A stretch of DNA of 64,000 nt, from the NCBI GenBank assembly GCA_001298545.1, contig LJCX01000033.1:1-64000 (forward strand), read 5' to 3'. Below are positions 25,401 through 34,560 of this stretch, one piece after another (within the stretch, counting starts at the first letter, position 1; each line of letters starts with the position of its first letter). The notes under the pieces are model-generated. The model had not been told where the DNA came from. It ran no database searches and saw nothing but the letters and a program-made list of their open reading frames with translations. Source of the DNA: Actinobacteria bacterium OV320 (lineage in GTDB: Bacteria; Actinomycetota; Actinomycetes; Streptomycetales; Streptomycetaceae). The translations under genes were made by a program, and so were the position numbers.

Positions 25401-26984
25401 ATGCCCCATCAGGTTCGTCAGGACTACGTGCCTCCGGAGCTTCGGCCCGGTTCCCTGATCTCGCTCGGCTCCGACGACGAGATCAGCACAGATGTTGTGA
25501 TCATCGGCTCCGGCATGGGCGGGTCGACTCTGGCCTGGGCACTCAAGGACGCCGGCCTCGACGTGCTCGTCGTGGAGCGGGGAAACTTCCTGCCGCGGGA
25601 GCCCGAGAACTCGCAGCCGGCCGAGATGTACATCAACGGGCGGTACAAGAACGCCGGTTATTGGTACGACGGCAGGACGGGCGAGCCGTTCGCGCCCGGT
25701 GTCTATTACTGGGTGGGCGGAAACACCCGCTTCTACGGCGCCATGCTGCCGCGTTTCCGGCGCAGTGACTTCACCGAGGTGGAACACCACGACGGTGTCT
25801 CCCGTGCCTGGCCCTTCACCTACGACGACCTCGAGCCCCATTACGAGACCATGGAGCAACTGCTCCAGGTGCACGGGCAGACCGGTGAGGACCCGACCGA
25901 GCCGCCGCACTCCGGGCCCTATCCCCACCCCGCCCTCGAGCACGAACCGGAGATCGAGAGGTTCGCCCGCTCGCTGCGCGGCCAGGGCCTGCATCCGTTC
26001 CGCACGCCGAACGCCCTGAACGTGAACACCCAGGCCGATCGTGCCGCGGTGACGGCCGCCGACGGCTGCCCGGACGAGACCGGTATGAAGTCCGACGCGG
26101 AGAACAGGATCCTTCTTCCCGCGCTGCGCGAGGGGGTCAAGATCCTCACCGGCGCGGAGATCACCCGGCTGATCACGTCGCCGGACGGACGCACGGTCGT
26201 CGCCGCCGAGGCCCGACACGCGGGACGCGTCGTCCGCATCAACGCCAAGAGCTTCGCCGTCGCCGGGGGAGCGGTCAACTCGGCGGCCCTGTTGCTCCGT
26301 TCGGCGAACGACGCGCACCCGCAGGGCCTCGGCAACTCCTCGGGCCTGCTGGGCCGCAACTACATGGTCCACAACAGCACGTTCTTCGTCGGGGTCAACC
26401 CGCTGCGGACCAATCCCACGAAGTGGCAGAAGACCCTCGGCATCAACGACTTCTACGAAGCCGGCCCCGGAACGCCCTTCCCGCTCGGGAACCTCCAGAT
26501 GCTGGGCAAGCTTCAGGCGCCCATGCTCAAGCCGGCCCGCCCGTGGGCACCGATGTGGGCCCTGAGGTTCATGTCGGCCAGGAGCATCGACATCTACCTG
26601 ACGACAGAGGACCTCCCCTCACGAGGCAACCGGATCCGGGTGGAGGGCGACCGCATCCTCATCGACTGGACGCCGAACAACCTCGAACCCCACCACGAAC
26701 TCGTGCGCCGGGTGACCAAGGCGGTCCGCAAGGCGGGCTATCCGCTCATCTTCACCCAGCGCATGGGGATCGAGACCAACTCCCACATGTGCGGAACGGC
26801 CGTGGCAGGCCATGACCCGGCGCACAGCGTCCTCGATCCGTCCTGCCGCAGCCATGACATCGAGAACCTCTGGGTGACCGACGCGTCGTTCTTCCCGTCC
26901 TCCGCGGCGCTCAACCCGGCCCTGACCATCGGGGCGAACGCCCTGCGCATCGCTCCCTCCCTCGCGAAGGCGACCAAGGGCTGA
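25401..26984 (+). CDS. GMC-family FAD oxidoreductase
   Basis: A 527-residue flavoprotein, the first gene of the 25-34 kb island. FAD motif VVIIGSGMGGSTLAWALKDAG at about residues 33-53; YYWVGGNTRFYGAMLPR near 108 is the second family motif; the active-site end is HMCGTAVAGHDPAHSVLD and SSAALNPALTIGANALR. AAGGA lies 9-13 bases ahead of ATG 25401. It is convergent with the PucR gene. It stands alone without the small subunit seen in the 10-kb cluster. The substrate is probably a polyol or hydroxy-acid related to the downstream enzymes, which is inference. Confidence 0.88.
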   Translation: MPHQVRQDYVPPELRPGSLISLGSDDEISTDVVIIGSGMGGSTLAWALKDAGLDVLVVERGNFLPREPENSQPAEMYINGRYKNAGYWYDGRTGEPFAPGVYYWVGGNTRFYGAMLPRFRRSDFTEVEHHDGVSRAWPFTYDDLEPHYETMEQLLQVHGQTGEDPTEPPHSGPYPHPALEHEPEIERFARSLRGQGLHPFRTPNALNVNTQADRAAVTAADGCPDETGMKSDAENRILLPALREGVKILTGAEITRLITSPDGRTVVAAEARHAGRVVRINAKSFAVAGGAVNSAALLLRSANDAHPQGLGNSSGLLGRNYMVHNSTFFVGVNPLRTNPTKWQKTLGINDFYEAGPGTPFPLGNLQMLGKLQAPMLKPARPWAPMWALRFMSARSIDIYLTTEDLPSRGNRIRVEGDRILIDWTPNNLEPHHELVRRVTKAVRKAGYPLIFTQRMGIETNSHMCGTAVAGHDPAHSVLDPSCRSHDIENLWVTDASFFPSSAALNPALTIGANALRIAPSLAKATKG

Positions 26985-27018
26985 GGGCGCCCGGCAGCCG
27001 ACCCTGGGACGCGCCTTG

Positions 27019-28626
27019 TCAGGTGCGCCGCAGGGTCGGCCTGCGCAGCAGGTCATGTCCGTGTACGGCCAACTGAAGCCGCTGCTGGTTGTCGACTCGG
27101 GTGAGGTCGAGCCCGAGGATCTCGGAGAGTCTGTCGAGACGGTGGTAGAGGGTGCGCCGCTGGATGAAGAGTTCGTCCGCTGCCCGAGCCTTGTTTCCAC
27201 CGCAGTCGAGGAACGTGCGAAGGGTCGGAAGCAGCGGGTTCTTCACCAGCGCGTCGTGTTCGAGGAGCGGGCCCAGTTCGTCCTCGACATAGCGCCTGAG
27301 CTCAGGGCCCTCGGACAGCGCGACGAGCAGACGCAGAGCGCCCAGATCGTCGAAATGGCGCACTTCCGCGGTCGCCGCCGCCACTGCCACGGAGGCCGCG
27401 CTCCGGCTCTGGCGCAGTGCCAGCGGCAGCGCCGCCGGTTCCACGAGACGGCTGATGCCACCCCGTAGACCGTGCTCGCTCAGCACGGTGTGCACGTCGG
27501 GCGCGGCGCCGCGCGTGGGCAGGCCCACGACGGCCATGTCGAAGTCTCCGGTGTCGCCCACGACGGCGGGCCAGCCGGCCTTGTGCAGGAGACGGGCGAG
27601 GGTGGAGTCCTTGAAGGGTTCGCCGTCCCCGGCGCACGCCGTGACGACGATCAGGTCCCGCCCGCGCAGATCCTGCCCGAGCGCCAGAGCGAGGCTGAGG
27701 AACCGGTCGCCCGTGATGTCGCCGAGCAGCAGCCTGTTCAGCAGGGCCGTCTGGCGCTGCGACGAGCGGGCGCCGCTCTCCCGCTCGCTCAGCAAGGTGA
27801 TCGCCAGTGCCGCGGCCGCGCGTTCCAGCGTCCGCAGTTCTGCCGGGGTCGGCTGCACACCTCCGTGCAGAAGGTGGAGCCAGCCCCAGGACTCGCCCCG
27901 CAGGACCACGGGCTGCCGCGCGCAGGGCACGACCTCCCGGAAGGAGGCCGCCGGTGCCGTGGGAACCCCGGGGCCGTGTGTCACCAGGGAGTGGTGGCGT
28001 TCGTGGATGGCGCGGGAGTGGGCGCTCCACTTGTCCACGACCTCATCGGCTTCCGGCGTGGCGCCTCCGTAGGCGAGCATCTGATGTGCCACGTCTTCCA
28101 GTACGACGGGACGCCCCGTGCGACGTGCCAGCTCCCTGACCACACCCAGGTAGTCCTCGTCGGCCAGCAGCAGATCCATGAAGGCCTGGCTGGTGGCCTC
28201 TTCGGCGATCAGCTGCCTGACGCGCATACCGACCAGCACTTCGTGGACCTGGGCGGATGTTTCGACGAAGGGGATCTCTTCGGCGAGTCCCACCAGCGGC
28301 AGGCCGGCTGCCTCCGCCTCCTCGACGGCGGCCTCGGGCATGGCGTCGAACATGCGGCCGGCGAGCTCGACCACCAGGACGGCCGCCCGGGCATCTGCGA
28401 GACGTCTGATGAAGGCACGCTGCTGGAGGGCGGTCTCGCCCATGCCGAGTCCCGCCGTCAGCAGCATCTCCTGACCGGTGAGGAAGCGGTGGATGTCAGG
28501 AATCTCCCCGGTGTGCACCCATCGCACGGGGCGGTCCAGATTCCTCTCCCCGGCATAGACGCGCACCTCGGTGCGGGAGAACACCTCGAGTTCGAGCGCG
28601 GCTCGAACTGTCAGGATTTCAGCCAT
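27019..28626 (-). CDS. PucR-family transcriptional regulator
   Basis: A 535-residue regulator. The N-terminal PucR ligand-binding domain (about 10-125) contains VRWVHTGEIPDIHRFLTGQE; the C-terminus carries the PucR helix-turn-helix with FLDCGGNKARAADELFIQRR and TLYHRLDRLSEILG. PucR proteins usually activate nitrogen or purine/amine catabolic genes in response to substrate. It lies between the GMC gene (convergent) and the dehydrogenase-permease operon (divergent, 128 bases to GTG 28755), the natural place for the island's regulator. Confidence 0.9.
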   Translation of the reverse strand: MAEILTVRAALELEVFSRTEVRVYAGERNLDRPVRWVHTGEIPDIHRFLTGQEMLLTAGLGMGETALQQRAFIRRLADARAAVLVVELAGRMFDAMPEAAVEEAEAAGLPLVGLAEEIPFVETSAQVHEVLVGMRVRQLIAEEATSQAFMDLLLADEDYLGVVRELARRTGRPVVLEDVAHQMLAYGGATPEADEVVDKWSAHSRAIHERHHSLVTHGPGVPTAPAASFREVVPCARQPVVLRGESWGWLHLLHGGVQPTPAELRTLERAAAALAITLLSERESGARSSQRQTALLNRLLLGDITGDRFLSLALALGQDLRGRDLIVVTACAGDGEPFKDSTLARLLHKAGWPAVVGDTGDFDMAVVGLPTRGAAPDVHTVLSEHGLRGGISRLVEPAALPLALRQSRSAASVAVAAATAEVRHFDDLGALRLLVALSEGPELRRYVEDELGPLLEHDALVKNPLLPTLRTFLDCGGNKARAADELFIQRRTLYHRLDRLSEILGLDLTRVDNQQRLQLAVHGHDLLRRPTLRRT

Positions 28627-28754
28627 GAGCAGCTTCCTCAGAGTGTGCAGGATTCACGGCCAATATTGCACACACTGGGCCTGTTCCGGCACCCCCTCCT
28701 TTACCCAGACTTCAGGTGAAGCCCGCAGGCACGACCACCTGCAAGGAGTGCAGA
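28627..28754. promoter_or_regulatory. Divergent promoter region PucR / dehydrogenase operon
   Basis: A 128-base gap between divergent genes. It holds an AT-rich CCAATATTGCACACA stretch near 28660 and AAGGAG (28743-28748) for the dehydrogenase. The CCAATATTG half resembles one arm of the GntR double palindrome, but the second arm is missing, so I do not call an operator for that regulator here. Confidence 0.5.
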
Positions 28755-30080
28755 GTGTCATCGAAAAGCAAGATCATTAAAGCTCCCGTCACGCTGGATC
28801 CGGCGCGGACCAGCCGTCCGGAAATCGTCGAAACCGTCGCCGACGTGATCGCCGATGTACGGCAGTACGGCGATGCCGCCGTACGCCGGTGGTCGCAGAA
28901 GTTCGACGACTGGAGTCCCGAGTCCTTCCGGATGACGCCGGACCAGGTCGCCGCCGTGGTCTCCTCGGTCCCCGAGACGGTCCTCGACGATCTGCGGTTC
29001 GTCCAGAAGCAGGTACGTGGCTTCGCCCAGGCACAGCGGGACTCCCTGACCGACTTCGAGGTCGAGACGCTCCCCGGAGTGTTGCTGGGCCAGCGCAACA
29101 TCCCCATCGGAGCGGCCGGGGCGTACGTTCCCGGCGGCCGCTACCCCCTCACCGCGTCGGCTCACATGACCGTCCTGACGGCCAAGGTCGCCGGAGTGGA
29201 GCGGGTCGCCGCGACGACCCCGCCGGACCGCGGCGCCCCGCCGCCCGTGAGCATCGCCGCGATGCACCTGGCCGGCGCCGACGAGATCTACGTCATGGGC
29301 GGCGTCCAGGCCGTGGCCGCACTGGCGCTGGGCACCGAGACGATCGACGCGGTCGACATGCTCGCCGGACCCGGCAACGCCTACGTGGCGGAGGCCAAGC
29401 GCCAGCTGTTCGGCGAGGTCGGGATCGACCTCTTCGCCGGCCCGACGGAAGTGCTGATCATCGCGGACGGGACCGCGGACCCGTTCGTGGTGGCGACCGA
29501 CCTGCTGTCCCAGGCCGAGCACGGACCGGACTCCCCGGCGGTCCTGATCACGACATCGGAGGAAGTGGCCACGCAAACGATGTCCTGGGTCGACAAGCTG
29601 CTGCCGGGACTGCCCACCGGCGAGGTCGCCGGGCGCGCATGGCGTGACCACGGCGAGGTGATCGTGGTCCCCACCCTCGACGCGGCCTACGAACTCGCCG
29701 ACCAGTACGCCAGCGAGCACGTCCAGATCCTCACGGCCGAGCCCCGCGAGGCGCTGCACAGGATGCGCAACTACGGCGCCCTGTTCCTCGGGGACAAGAC
29801 CTGCGTCGCCTACGGCGACAAGGTCATCGGCACCAACCACGTCCTGCCCACCCTCGGGGCGGCCCGCTACACCGGAGGGCTCTGGGTCGGCAAATACCTC
29901 AAGACGGTCACCTACCAGGAGATCAAGGACGCCACGTCCAGCGCCCGGCTCGGCGAGATCTGCGGCAGAGCCTCGCGGACCGAGAACTTCGAGGGTCACG
30001 CGCGCTCGGGGGACGTCCGCAGCGCGCGCTACGGAGCGGCCCGGCTCGACTGGACCGACCACGCCTTCGACCAGGCCTGA
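28755..30080 (+). CDS. Histidinol dehydrogenase-family protein (HisD-like alcohol dehydrogenase)
   Basis: A 441-residue HisD-fold enzyme starting at GTG 28755 behind AAGGAG; the in-frame ATG at 28716 would lie upstream of that site. Conserved blocks are PGGRYPLTASAHMT, MLAGPGNAYVAEAKRQLFG, GIDLFAGPTEVLIIAD, LSQAEHGPDSPAVLIT (zinc Gln/His) and ASEHVQILT. HisD enzymes catalyse two successive NAD-dependent oxidations, alcohol to acid. Placed with a PucR regulator, permease, ThuA-like and thiamine-diphosphate proteins and far from his genes, it is a catabolic paralogue; the HpsN-type sulfopropanediol dehydrogenases are one such class, but nothing else specific to sulfonates is seen. Confidence 0.88.
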   Translation: MSSKSKIIKAPVTLDPARTSRPEIVETVADVIADVRQYGDAAVRRWSQKFDDWSPESFRMTPDQVAAVVSSVPETVLDDLRFVQKQVRGFAQAQRDSLTDFEVETLPGVLLGQRNIPIGAAGAYVPGGRYPLTASAHMTVLTAKVAGVERVAATTPPDRGAPPPVSIAAMHLAGADEIYVMGGVQAVAALALGTETIDAVDMLAGPGNAYVAEAKRQLFGEVGIDLFAGPTEVLIIADGTADPFVVATDLLSQAEHGPDSPAVLITTSEEVATQTMSWVDKLLPGLPTGEVAGRAWRDHGEVIVVPTLDAAYELADQYASEHVQILTAEPREALHRMRNYGALFLGDKTCVAYGDKVIGTNHVLPTLGAARYTGGLWVGKYLKTVTYQEIKDATSSARLGEICGRASRTENFEGHARSGDVRSARYGAARLDWTDHAFDQA

Positions 30081-30086
30081 CCTGTG

Positions 30087-30175
30087 ATGACGGATCAGGA
30101 CTTAGGCCGGACCGCCCACGCGGCGAGGCAGCCGTTCGACAAGGAGCACTCCCCCTTCGATCCACGGAGACCTGC
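30087..30175 (+). promoter_or_regulatory. Conserved leader of permease gene, with possible small ORF
   Basis: The leader ahead of the permease start is strongly similar to that of the paralogous permease (59008-59096, other strand), including ATGACGGATCAGGACTTA at 30087-30104. In both copies an ATG at the same place opens a short frame (M-T/A-DQDL...AAR...KEH..FDPRR) that overlaps the permease start out of frame. It might be a translated leader peptide, or simply sequence carried along in the duplication. Confidence 0.4.
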
Positions 30176-31783
30176 ATGTCAGCTACAGAGAACGAGGCGC
30201 AGACAGCGTCCAGAACCGCTCACGACAGAGCCTCGGGCGGGACCGTCCCCGCCTCCTCGACCGAGGACGCGGAACTCCTCGCGGCGCTCGGCTACGAGCA
30301 GAAGTTCGACCGCAAGGTCAGCCTGTGGGCGAACTTCGCCCTCGGGTTCGTCTATCTCTCGCCCCTCGTGGGCGTCGTGTCCCTCTTCGCCGTCGGACTG
30401 GCCACCGCCGGCGGCCCGTCCATCTTCTGGATAGGCATCGTCGGGATCGGACAGTTCCTGGTCGCCCTGGTCTTCGGCGAGGTCGTCTCGCAGTTCCCGC
30501 TCGCGGGCGGGCTCTACCAATGGGTCCGACGGCTGTGGAACGGCCGCTACGCCTGGTTCACCGCCTGGACCTACATCTGCTGCATCACCATCGGCATCAC
30601 CAGCACCGCGCTCTTCAGCTCCGACTTCGTGGCCAGTCTCTTCGCCGGCACGGCGGACGAGCCGGGCATCAGCTCCACTCCCGCCGAGCGCCTGTGGATC
30701 GCGCTCGGCATGACGGTCTTCTGTCTGGTCTGCAACTGCTTCGGCACCCGGACACTGGCCCTGATCTCCAAGATCGGATTCGCCGCGGAACTGATCGGCA
30801 TCGTTCTCGTGGGCTTCTACCTCCTGATCTTCGAGCGGCACAACTCCGTGGCGATCTTCTTCGAGACCAGCAGCTCCAACCACAGCAGCTACTTCGCCGC
30901 CTTCATCGCCGCCTCCCTCGTCGGGCTCTTCCTCTTCTACGGGTTCGAAGCGTGCGGCGAGATCGCGGAAGAGGTCCCGAACCCGGCCCGCAGCATCCCG
31001 CGCGCGATGCAACTGACCGTCGCCATCGGCGGAGTGGCAGCGGTCCTCGCATTCGTCGGCTACGCACTCGCCGCCCCGGACCTCGCGTCGATCCTCTCGG
31101 GAGAGGACCCCAACCCGATCCCCTCGATCCTCCAGAGCTCGATCGGCACCGTCGGCACCAAACTGGTGCTCGCGGTCACCCTGACCTCCTTCGTAGCGGG
31201 AGTGATGAGTCAGCAGGCCGCAGCGAGCAGGAGCGTCTTCTCCTTCGCTCGCGACAACATGTTCCCGGGGGCCCGGCTCTTCTCGAAGATCTCCCGCAAG
31301 CACCGTGTTCCCCTGAACGCACTGCTGGCCGTGAACGTCGCCCCGGTGCTGATCTTCGTGTTCGTCTACTACTCGCCCGACTCCCTCGTCAAGATCGCGG
31401 CCTTCCAGGTGCTGGCCGGATACGCGGCCTTCATGATGGTCGTACTGGCCGCGCTGCGGATGCGCCTCAAGGGCTGGCGTCCCGCCGGAGCCTGGACGCT
31501 GGGCCGCTGGGGAATCGTGGTCAACGTGGCCGCCCTGGCGTACGGCCTCCTCGGGATGGTTCTGCTGGCCTGGCCCACCGGCGACTCCGCAACCCCGTTC
31601 GTGGACCGGTGGACCGCACTGATCGGCTTCCTCATCGTCTCGGCAGCGGGCCTCGTCTACCTCCTGACGGCGAAGCCGGAGCGCAACTCCACAGCGCCGG
31701 AAGGCGACGCGCTGGAGGTGGCGGAGCGTCTGCGCAGCCGCGCCGCACTCATCACATCCACGACCGGAGGGAAGGACGCATGA
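30176..31783 (+). CDS. APC-superfamily amino acid permease
   Basis: A 535-residue permease with about twelve spans. Motifs: GYEQKFDRKVSLWANFALGF at the start of the membrane part, FPLAGGLYQWVRRLWNGRYAW in the third span region, and YGFEACGEIAEEVPNPARSIPR in the acidic loop. A paralogue with the same length and very similar sequence lies at 57400-59007. It follows the HisD-like gene and overlaps the ThuA-like gene by four bases (ATGA), so it is part of the same operon and probably imports the island's substrate. Confidence 0.92.
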   Translation: MSATENEAQTASRTAHDRASGGTVPASSTEDAELLAALGYEQKFDRKVSLWANFALGFVYLSPLVGVVSLFAVGLATAGGPSIFWIGIVGIGQFLVALVFGEVVSQFPLAGGLYQWVRRLWNGRYAWFTAWTYICCITIGITSTALFSSDFVASLFAGTADEPGISSTPAERLWIALGMTVFCLVCNCFGTRTLALISKIGFAAELIGIVLVGFYLLIFERHNSVAIFFETSSSNHSSYFAAFIAASLVGLFLFYGFEACGEIAEEVPNPARSIPRAMQLTVAIGGVAAVLAFVGYALAAPDLASILSGEDPNPIPSILQSSIGTVGTKLVLAVTLTSFVAGVMSQQAAASRSVFSFARDNMFPGARLFSKISRKHRVPLNALLAVNVAPVLIFVFVYYSPDSLVKIAAFQVLAGYAAFMMVVLAALRMRLKGWRPAGAWTLGRWGIVVNVAALAYGLLGMVLLAWPTGDSATPFVDRWTALIGFLIVSAAGLVYLLTAKPERNSTAPEGDALEVAERLRSRAALITSTTGGKDA

Positions 31784-32448
31784 CCCGCGTTCTGTATCTG
31801 TACGGAGGCTGGCCGGGGCACAAGCCCTATCAGGTCGCCGAGGAATGGGCTCTCCCGATCTTCAGGGATCTGGGATTCGACGTCGACGAGACGAACGACA
31901 TCTTCACCCTCGACGCCGACCTCACCGGCTACGACCTCATCGCACTCAACTGGAACAACGCGCTGCTGTCCGAAGGACTCACGGCCGCACAGGAGACGAG
32001 CCTGCTGACCGCGGTCGAGGCCGGCACCGGGATCGCCGCCTGGCACGGAGCCGCCGCCGCGTTCCGCACGAGCCTCAAGTACCACTGGCTACTTGGAGGC
32101 AGCTTCCTCGAGCACCCCGCCGGCGAAGGGGTGAAGTACCCCTACCAGGTCACCGTCACGGACACCGGCCATCCGATCACCTCAGGGGTCAATGACTTCC
32201 AGGTCGCCTCCGAGCAGTACTACATGTCGGTCGACCCCAACAACCACGTCCTCGCCGAGACCACCTTCACGGGCGAGCACCTGCCGTGGCTCGAGGGGAA
32301 GACCATCCCTCAGGCATGGACCCGGACCTGGGGACAGGGCCGGGTGTTCTACAGCGCGGTCGGACACGACCTCGACGACCTGCGGAACCCGGACGTGACC
32401 CGGTTGTGCGCCCAGGGCTTCGCCTGGGCCGCCCGCCCACGCCCATGA
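31780..32448 (+). CDS. ThuA-like domain protein
   Basis: A 222-residue protein of the ThuA / trehalose-utilisation family, which has a class I glutamine-amidotransferase-like fold. It begins TRVLYLYGGWPGHKPYQVAE and contains GTGIAAWHGAAAAF and LPWLEGKTIPQAWTRTWGQG, the conserved blocks of the group. ThuA-like proteins act on oxidised sugars or related compounds in several catabolic operons, but the reaction is poorly defined. Start overlaps the permease stop; the thiamine-diphosphate enzyme follows 37 bases on. Confidence 0.85.
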   Translation: MTRVLYLYGGWPGHKPYQVAEEWALPIFRDLGFDVDETNDIFTLDADLTGYDLIALNWNNALLSEGLTAAQETSLLTAVEAGTGIAAWHGAAAAFRTSLKYHWLLGGSFLEHPAGEGVKYPYQVTVTDTGHPITSGVNDFQVASEQYYMSVDPNNHVLAETTFTGEHLPWLEGKTIPQAWTRTWGQGRVFYSAVGHDLDDLRNPDVTRLCAQGFAWAARPRP

Positions 32449-32485
32449 CCACGAGAACCGAACCGAGCTGAGTGGGAGCAACAAC

Positions 32486-34273
32486 ATGCCTGTCCTCACC
32501 GGAGGCCAGATCGTCGCGCGGACCCTGCGCAACTACGGGGTCGACTACGTCGCCGGCATCCCCGGCCACGGCATCTGGTCACTGACCGACGCCTTCCTTG
32601 ATGACGAGTCCAAGATTCCCTTCATCCAGACCTTCCACGAGCAGAGCGCCGTCCATCTCGCGGACGGCTACTACCGCGTCACGGGCCGGCCTCAGGCCGC
32701 GGTGACCTCCATCGGCGCCGGCGCCAGCAACACCGTGATCGGCATGGGCACCGCGTTCACCGACTCCACCAGCGTGCTCGTCATCACCGGCGGCCCGCCC
32801 ACCCACATGCGCGGCCACGGACTGCTCCAGGAACTCGACCGGTACACGGCCAACGACTTCCCCAAGGTGGCCGAGGCCGTCAGCAAACGGCACTGGGTCG
32901 TCACCCGGGTCGAGGAGCTTCCCTTCGTCCTGCACCGCTGTTTCAACTCCATGCTGACCGGCCGCCCGGGACCCGTGCACCTCGAAGTACCGATGGACGT
33001 GCAGGCCGAGGCCGCGGACGTGGAACTCCACGACCTCGCCCGGCGCGTCCCCGTGGGCCGCCAGCACCCCGACCCCGAAGCGGTGGAGCGCGCCGCCGAC
33101 GTACTGCGCGCCGCTACCCGCCCGGTCATCGTGGTGGGCGGTGGAGCCATCACGTCCGAGGCGTCCGACCAGGTGCTCGCCCTCGCCGAGCGCTGGCAGA
33201 TCCCGGTCGTCACCACGTGGAACGGCAAGAGCGCCTTTCCCGAGGACCACGAGCTGTTCGCCGGCAGCGTCGGCCAGACCGGCACGCTGGTCGGCAACGC
33301 GATCGCGAGCTCCGCCGACGTCGTCGTCTCCGTCGGCTGCCGCTTCACCGACTGGTCGGCCTCCAGCTACGCCAAGGGCATCACCTTCTCGATCCCGCCG
33401 GCCAAACTCATCCACATCGACATCGACCCGCACGAGATCGGCAAGAACTACCCCGCCGAGGTGGGCATCGTCGCCGACGCGCAGCGAGCCGTGGCAGCGA
33501 TCGTCGACTCCCTGCCCACGAAGGGCGTCGACCGTTCCGAGTACCTGGCCGAACTCGCCACCCTCAAGCGGGACTGGGAGGACAAGCTCGCCGGCCGCCG
33601 CGACAGTGACCGCTTCCCGTTCACCTCGCAGCGCCCGCTGGGTGCTCTTCGTAACGTTCTTCCGCGCGACGCGATCATCGTCGCCGGCTCGGGCAACACC
33701 CAGGGGGCGGTCAAGCAGACCTTCCCTGTCTACTCACCGCGCACTCACCTCACTTCCGGTGGCTTCTCCTCCATGGGATGGGCCATCCCGGCCGCGGTCG
33801 GCGCCAAGCTGGCGCGGCCGGACAGCCCGGTGGTCTGCGTTCTCGGTGACGGCGACTTCCTCATGACCGCCCAGGAAATCGCCCTGAGCATCACCGCCAA
33901 CGCGCCGGTGGTCTTCGTCGTCCAGAACAACGCGGGATACATGTCGATCCGTGGCGGTCAGCGCAAGCAGACCTCGCGGCACATCGGCGTCGAGTTCTCG
34001 CGCCCCGACGGCACTCCGTACAGCCCCGACTTCGCGGCCATGGGCCGGTCCTTCGGGATCGAGTCCTGGAAGGTCCCCGACGCCGACTCCCTGGAGTCGA
34101 CCCTGCACAAGGCCATCCAGTCGGGCGAGCCCGCCCTGGTCGAAGTGCCGACGGACCGCGATGCCGCCGGCCCCTGGGTGCCCGGCTGGTGGGACTTCCC
34201 GGTGCCGGCGTACATCACGGACGAGCGGCAGGAGGAGTACCGGCGCACCAGGGCCACCGAACAGCACCTCTGA
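32486..34273 (+). CDS. Thiamine-diphosphate-dependent enzyme, acetolactate synthase-like
   Basis: A 595-residue three-domain TPP enzyme. The catalytic glutamate E52 is in FHEQSAVHLADGY; the central domain has VIVVGGGAI; the cofactor motif GDGDFLMTAQEIALSITANA with a QNN end lies near residue 451-480. Length and order match acetohydroxyacid synthase/oxoacid decarboxylase relatives, but no small regulatory subunit is nearby, so a catabolic carboligase or decarboxylase is more likely than branched-chain synthesis. Last gene of the operon before a strong hairpin. Confidence 0.88.
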   Translation: MPVLTGGQIVARTLRNYGVDYVAGIPGHGIWSLTDAFLDDESKIPFIQTFHEQSAVHLADGYYRVTGRPQAAVTSIGAGASNTVIGMGTAFTDSTSVLVITGGPPTHMRGHGLLQELDRYTANDFPKVAEAVSKRHWVVTRVEELPFVLHRCFNSMLTGRPGPVHLEVPMDVQAEAADVELHDLARRVPVGRQHPDPEAVERAADVLRAATRPVIVVGGGAITSEASDQVLALAERWQIPVVTTWNGKSAFPEDHELFAGSVGQTGTLVGNAIASSADVVVSVGCRFTDWSASSYAKGITFSIPPAKLIHIDIDPHEIGKNYPAEVGIVADAQRAVAAIVDSLPTKGVDRSEYLAELATLKRDWEDKLAGRRDSDRFPFTSQRPLGALRNVLPRDAIIVAGSGNTQGAVKQTFPVYSPRTHLTSGGFSSMGWAIPAAVGAKLARPDSPVVCVLGDGDFLMTAQEIALSITANAPVVFVVQNNAGYMSIRGGQRKQTSRHIGVEFSRPDGTPYSPDFAAMGRSFGIESWKVPDADSLESTLHKAIQSGEPALVEVPTDRDAAGPWVPGWWDFPVPAYITDERQEEYRRTRATEQHL

Positions 34274-34285
34274 GAGAAACCCGCG

Positions 34286-34309
34286 CCCATCGGCCCATCG
34301 GCCCATCGG
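34286..34309. repeat. Three tandem CCCATCGG octamers
   Basis: Exact repeats at 34286-34293, 34294-34301 and 34302-34309, just after the stop of the thiamine-diphosphate gene. A short slippage-prone tract with no evident function. Confidence 0.9.
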
Positions 34310-34377
34310 CCCGCGGAACAACGGGCGTCCGAGGACGTGCGGCCCACCTCCGCTGACACCTCGCCGCTCTTCGCAAC

Positions 34378-34437
34378 ACACCGCAACGCCCGCTCGTGCA
34401 GCCGGATCCTCGGCTGCACGAGCGGGCGTTGCGGTGT
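34378..34437. terminator. 27-bp perfect stem between convergent genes
   Basis: Arms 34378-34404 and 34411-34437 are perfectly complementary around a six-base loop GATCCT. It lies 105 bases after the stop of the thiamine-diphosphate gene and 124 bases from the stop of the convergent binding-protein gene, a position suited to a bidirectional terminator. Confidence 0.85.
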
Positions 34438-34560
34438 CCTTGGGGACAACGCGTCGGCGAATCCACCGAATTCACCTTCGAGGACGGCTGGATGGAGTGG
34501 CGGCCCACTGGTGGTTCAGAGGCCCCGACAACGACAGCGCCGCGTAGCAGTTCTTGATGC

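Noticed and set aside
28650..28675. Fourth GntR double-palindrome site
   Set aside because: Only a CCAATATTG half is seen; the partner unit at 23-base spacing is missing.
32486..34273. Sulfoacetaldehyde acetyltransferase or sulfopyruvate decarboxylase
   Set aside because: The sequence resembles acetolactate-synthase-type enzymes more than those families and no other sulfonate gene is nearby.
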